Of a stretch of DNA of 64,000 nt, positions 59,708 to 64,000 are shown piece by piece. Source of the stretch: Chrysaora quinquecirrha (Eukaryota > Cnidaria > Scyphozoa > Semaeostomeae > Pelagiidae); assembly GCA_014526335.1 (NCBI GenBank), contig JACTAT010000002.1, positions 3,702,506 to 3,766,505 of the forward strand, written 5' to 3'. How positions within the stretch are numbered: position 1 is the first letter of the stretch; each line of letters opens with the position of its first letter. The position numbers and the translations under genes were made by a program. The notes under the pieces are model-generated. The model searched no databases. It was given only the letters and a program-made list of their open reading frames with translations, and had not been told where the DNA came from.

Positions 59708-60059
59708 CAGTAGTTATTCGATTATCCGACCCCTCGTTTATCCGGACTTCGATTATCCGGTCCGTCAAAAATGTTCAACTACGAAAGCATTATTCAGCGA
59801 ATATTCTATTTTTCTTTGCACAAACCATTCGAAGATCAAAATATCACGCAGAAATTATCACAAAATCACTCTAAAACCTCAAATACTCTAGTATGCGGAG
59901 AATTTTTGTTTGAAAAATAATCTTAAAAAGCTACTCTTGTAAGTTTGTAACTGGTTTTTGCTGTGATTATATATTTTCGATTATCCGGAATTTTGGATTA
60001 TCCGCACACATTTTGAAAATCTCGTGTCCCGAGTAGGCCGGATAATCGAATAACTACTG
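59708..60059. mobile_element. Tc1/mariner-pogo type MITE, 352 bases, with TA target duplication
   Basis: The left end CAGTAGTTATTCGATTATCC (59708 on) and the right end GGATAATCGAATAACTACTG (to 60059) are perfect inverted repeats, flanked on both sides by TA (59706-59707 and 60060-60061). Further gattatccgg motifs lie inside each end. TA duplication and the tccggataatcgaa-type end fit pogo/Tigger elements. No transposase remains. The remainder of 59258-61120 shows no gene. Confidence 0.9.
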
Positions 60060-61120
60060 TAATCTTGATCATGCGTTTACTGAAATTCATAAGACAACAT
60101 ACAACGAATATGAAATTAATAAAAATTTGTAAGATTTCATTATATTTTACAACGAATGTACAATAGGTTCATAAATTATATTAGAAAAAATACGAACTAG
60201 TAATTATTATTTTTACTTTTTTACTGTTACGTTTAAATCGTCTTAAGTGAAAGTATAAATGAGTAGCTCCTGAAAAGTCGTTGTTGTGGGGAAGACTAAT
60301 ACTATACACGAAGTAAGAAGTTTTGCTCGTTTTGGCTAGATTTACCCAGCAAATCTTGGAAGAACTGTTTTTGTCTTTAAATATCAACCAGTATTTGGGC
60401 ATTGTCGGCTAGATGCTTTATCGATGGTTTCCAGAGTAAAAATTGTAAGAAAAGATGCTATGAGTATTTCCTTACTATCCACATCAATGTTTTTCAATTA
60501 GTGAAAGCATGACAAATGTGAACTGTTTGATCAGAATGTTATGGCCAAAACAGCATCGTTTTATAAAGTCGTGCTTAAATTTTGACAACAGGGAGAATGA
60601 TTAAAACATTATTCAAAAATCGCAATCTAAAGTTTAAGTAAGAGACTCCACGTCTGTGAAGTGGTGTGGAGGCTAATTTTTAAGTATCGTGAATTTTGTT
60701 CAGTAGTGGAGAGGCGGGTGGAGAGGCATATACCTCTTAATGCGTATCTCTCAAGCTGTTGGGCGAATGTTCACTGTTCAGCAGTGTAGAGAAATATCAT
60801 GGTTCATTTGAAGAGGCATCCCAAAACCCCCTTCAAACTACTTACAGATATGGCTATGATGCACTATTCCCCCACATCCCCCACATCCCCCACACTACTC
60901 CACATACGTTGTTATTACGTTAGACTTGCATAAGGAAATAACACGTGTTTTCGAAGTTATTCTGTAACAAGTAAGGTGCTATAAGAAAAAATGAATTGAT
61001 AAAGTCATAGAAAGAATTAAATATATGGAGAGTGTGATTTACTAGATGCAACTGGAAGATGAAAGAAATGTACAAAAGCGATGGTGATTTCGATATGTGT
61101 TTATAGCAAACTATACGCAG

Positions 61121-63857
61121 CTAAATAATAGTCTCTAAATCATCTTTTCTCAATTTACTGCCAACCCTTCTGTCCATTACACAAGACATGTCATATGGTG
61201 TTGGTGCTCCTTGTATTGGTTTGTATGATCCTCTTTGCTGATAGTAAGTTTCCTGATTTCCACTTCGTTTTCCATACACAGCAGTTGTGTAATTTCTGTA
61301 CGAAACAAAGTCAAAATTTGGATGTTGTAGATTATGGTTAATCACTATCCAACTGGAATAACATCCACTAAATTATGCAGTAAGAAGTTCGTGTGGAGCA
61401 AAATTAATCTTTTTTAATCATAAAAAAGACTGACAACCTGTTCTGGAAACCGTTTATTTGGTTGAAAAACAAGAGATCGGTCCCGTTAGGGAATGTTTAA
61501 ATTCTGTATAGATAGGCCTTGCATGTGCAAGAGTCTGGTCCTATCTTTGGACCCAGTTTATTATGGTAATGTTGTTCCAAAACTATAGTGGTAGTAGATA
61601 GGCCTTCCGGTTACAAAAGACATGGCGGATCCATGACCGCATTAAAGTGTCCCCAATCTAGTCTAAACATCAGGTCCAAAAAAGTACCGATCGCATCATG
61701 GTACCAGATTCGGTTCCTTTTGTACTAGAGAACCATTCATTTTGAACTGGTCCTTTGTAAAGACGATCGTACAATAAAGAAATTACAAGAGAAGTGACCC
61801 TTGATACCCTGATGGAACAAGCTGTGAGATATTTTAATACACCAAGAATGACAGTGAAAATTGTATAAATTTAAGTAAAATAAAAAATACAAATTTTAAT
61901 AAATTTTGCACCTGAAAGTCGCATCCACGAAGTTGTCGGAGTTATTGAATTGGCTATGAAGCATTTGAACAGTCTGACCGAAATTCCAATCTCTTTGGCT
62001 TATGAATTCACAGTTACCTGACAAAAAGATGTAACTTAAAAATTAACGACAAAACATAAGACGGACATCACACGATTGATATTAAGTGATCTGTAGTTAA
62101 GAAGGGTCTGCAAAAATATTTTGATAACCACTAGAATTCCAAGCAATACATAAATGAAATGAGCTGTTACATCCGACAAACTTCAACCTTAGAGTGTACT
62201 GACCGCCCGAAGAGAATATAGCTATATATATTACGACATAAGGGTCAACTTTTGGTACTTCTGTTTCTTGACGAAGAATTTCACTGCTTAGTGTTTTTTA
62301 TACAAGTTTCCTAATCATGATGTAATCAGTTTCTAATTTTGGACCAGATATGAAATTTTTTCACATTAGGAGTTGTACAGTTGCCGTTAGAAGCAGAAAA
62401 GCAGGTCAAAACAAAATTAAAAATATATATATATATAATTGAACGTAAAGAGAAGGAATAATCGAAAAGTTATTCTAAAGAAAATTCAGTGCCATCTATG
62501 TCTTCTCGTTTGGTATTATTCATACTCTAATTTGCTTCTTCCTTCCTTAGTTTTCTCACGGTCCTAGGTCCGGCATTCGTTTCTCATGCAAGCTTTTTTT
62601 ATAAGGAGCCACTTTATAAGGAACCTACATGTAGAAGGCCCAAAAATTTAAAGAACTTATACTACTAAAGAGAAAATCACTAAGGAACTTTTCATTGTTG
62701 AATATTTTTATCACTGCAACCAATCAAGAATTAGAAAGCTCGTTCCATTCATTTGCAATCGAAAATCACATAAATTGTACTTTACGCATGTATCAAATGT
62801 TTCCTTGAGTAGTCTCGAGCTTTGCTTACATGGAAAAGTCTCTGTACGGTAGTCATTAAAATGTATGTGCAGTTAAAATTAAGGAACTATTAAGGAACTT
62901 TTGGAACTACAATCGTCTTAAAAGAGGTAAAAAATAAGGAACTTTAAGAAATAGGCCTTGGGCTAGGTTCTTTATATAAAAAAGGCGTGTAATGAGCATT
63001 TTATACATAAAATCTTGATGAATGCGACATGTTTTGTTTAAGAGCCCGACGAAACCCGAAAATGGGAAAGACCCTGCTTCTATTTGAAATAAATGAAATT
63101 GCAAGACAAGATTTATCAAAGGAAACTTACTTTTACATTTTCTCTGAGACTTGTTATTTCGGAGATAAACGAAATCTTCCACTGTACTCTGAAAACAAGA
63201 ATAACTAAATATTTAAAGTGAAAGCTTTGTGGAAAGATATCTGGTGGTATACTGTGTGCTCGTGTAATCTACAACATTAAAAATTTTCTGATCAGTTAAT
63301 TTGTTCAATCTTTTCTATTTAATCAAACATTTCTGTATATTTATATGCAATCCTTCTCAGGAACGACAAACACAAAGAAAATTGAAAGCAAGGAGTATTT
63401 TATTAAATCAAAATGTATTTTAAAATCTTTTTAATTAATCAATCAATGCAGTAGTGAATATAACTGTTTCTAGAGGTCAGCACGTTTGTCTATCAAGGAA
63501 CAAAGTAAATCAGTTTAAGCAGCAGTATTATAAGATCAAAACCAAACAATATTGAAACAAGTAAAATTGGCAGCTCAAGAGCTAATTCTGTCAGACGTTG
63601 CTCAATGCTTAGTATTATCAGCTCTGTTACTCTTATTCTTCATACATTTCGATAAGGATTGGACAAATTTTCATATGTATTCTTTACATCTTTCTGCGAA
63701 AAGTCGTAGCTATAAAGTACTGTTATTCATAAGACAATGATAATAAATTGAATTGAGCAGAACATTGCAATAATCATGCCCTTACCTCATCACGGGAATC
63801 GACAACATTTTGCACATGCGCTTCAAGCTCTCCAAGATAAGGAAGAACAGTCTCGTA
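61121..63857 (-). CDS. Unrecognised gene, last four exons (partial)
   Basis: Minus-strand exons 63786-63857, 63131-63188, 61912-62017 and 61121-61295 (stop at 61121) have AG/GT borders and matching phases and code about 136 residues. The start lies beyond the window edge or in exons I could not see. The peptide is hydrophilic and Tyr-rich, with YETVLPYL, EDFVYLRN, FRNYTTAVYG and QETYYQQRG, and ends RKDDLETII. There is no membrane segment. Several Tyr sit in contexts that could be kinase or SH2 sites, so it might be the cytoplasmic tail of a receptor or an adaptor tail, but this is a guess. The last four residues could act as a class I PDZ ligand only weakly (ETII fits x-S/T-x-hydrophobic). 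Confidence 0.6.
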
Positions 63858-64000
63858 CTACGAAAAATATGATAATACATTGGAATTCACCAAAAATTAC
63901 TTTCTTCACAATGAAAATTTACATACAAAGAAAAGCTCAATCTCGTCCCCAGGGTGAATAGGCCTCTACGTGAAACTCCGCTGTCCATTTTCGACCCTGG

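Overview
The window is metazoan nuclear DNA: AT-rich, with many short GT-AG exons, tRNA-derived SINE-like repeats, several families of short inverted-repeat (MITE-like) elements and one 500-base run of N. Gene content (BAZ2-type chromatin protein, rhodopsin-type GPCR, mitochondrial KAS, TYW1, Tctex1 dynein light chain) is animal. The repeat style resembles anthozoan cnidarians, but that placement is an inference and is not proven here.

Layout. 297-12276 (+): the 3' part of a BAZ2A/BAZ2B/Toutatis-like gene, 22 exons, whose 5' end lies upstream of the window. It encodes DDT, acidic tract, WHIM-type region, two PHD fingers and a bromodomain. Exon phases agree throughout except for one missing base in the bromodomain exon. 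11222-18437: a 3.6 kb tandem duplication that carries the last coding exon twice. 19119-20773 (-): a two-exon class A GPCR. 21609-24791 (+): the 5' two-thirds of OXSM (mitochondrial 3-oxoacyl-ACP synthase), running into the N gap at 25106-25605. 26242-51963 (-): TYW1 (wybutosine radical-SAM enzyme), convergent with OXSM; its last exon is also lost at the gap. A very large TYW1 intron holds an intronless Tctex1 gene (28657-29244, -), a LINE fragment, a minisatellite and several MITEs. 53640-58195 (-) and 61121-63857 (-): two multi-exon genes I do not recognise.

The genes have unrelated jobs: chromatin remodelling, signalling, mitochondrial fatty-acid synthesis, tRNA modification and motor transport. 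I see no operon-like cooperation. The most notable points are the duplicated and partly conversion-homogenised last exon of the BAZ2 gene, the single-base frameshift in its bromodomain, the tandem PHD arrangement, the nested intronless dynein light chain, TYW1 exons that could not be found, a GPCR lacking the usual DRY and CWxP motifs, and at least six separate families of inverted-repeat elements.
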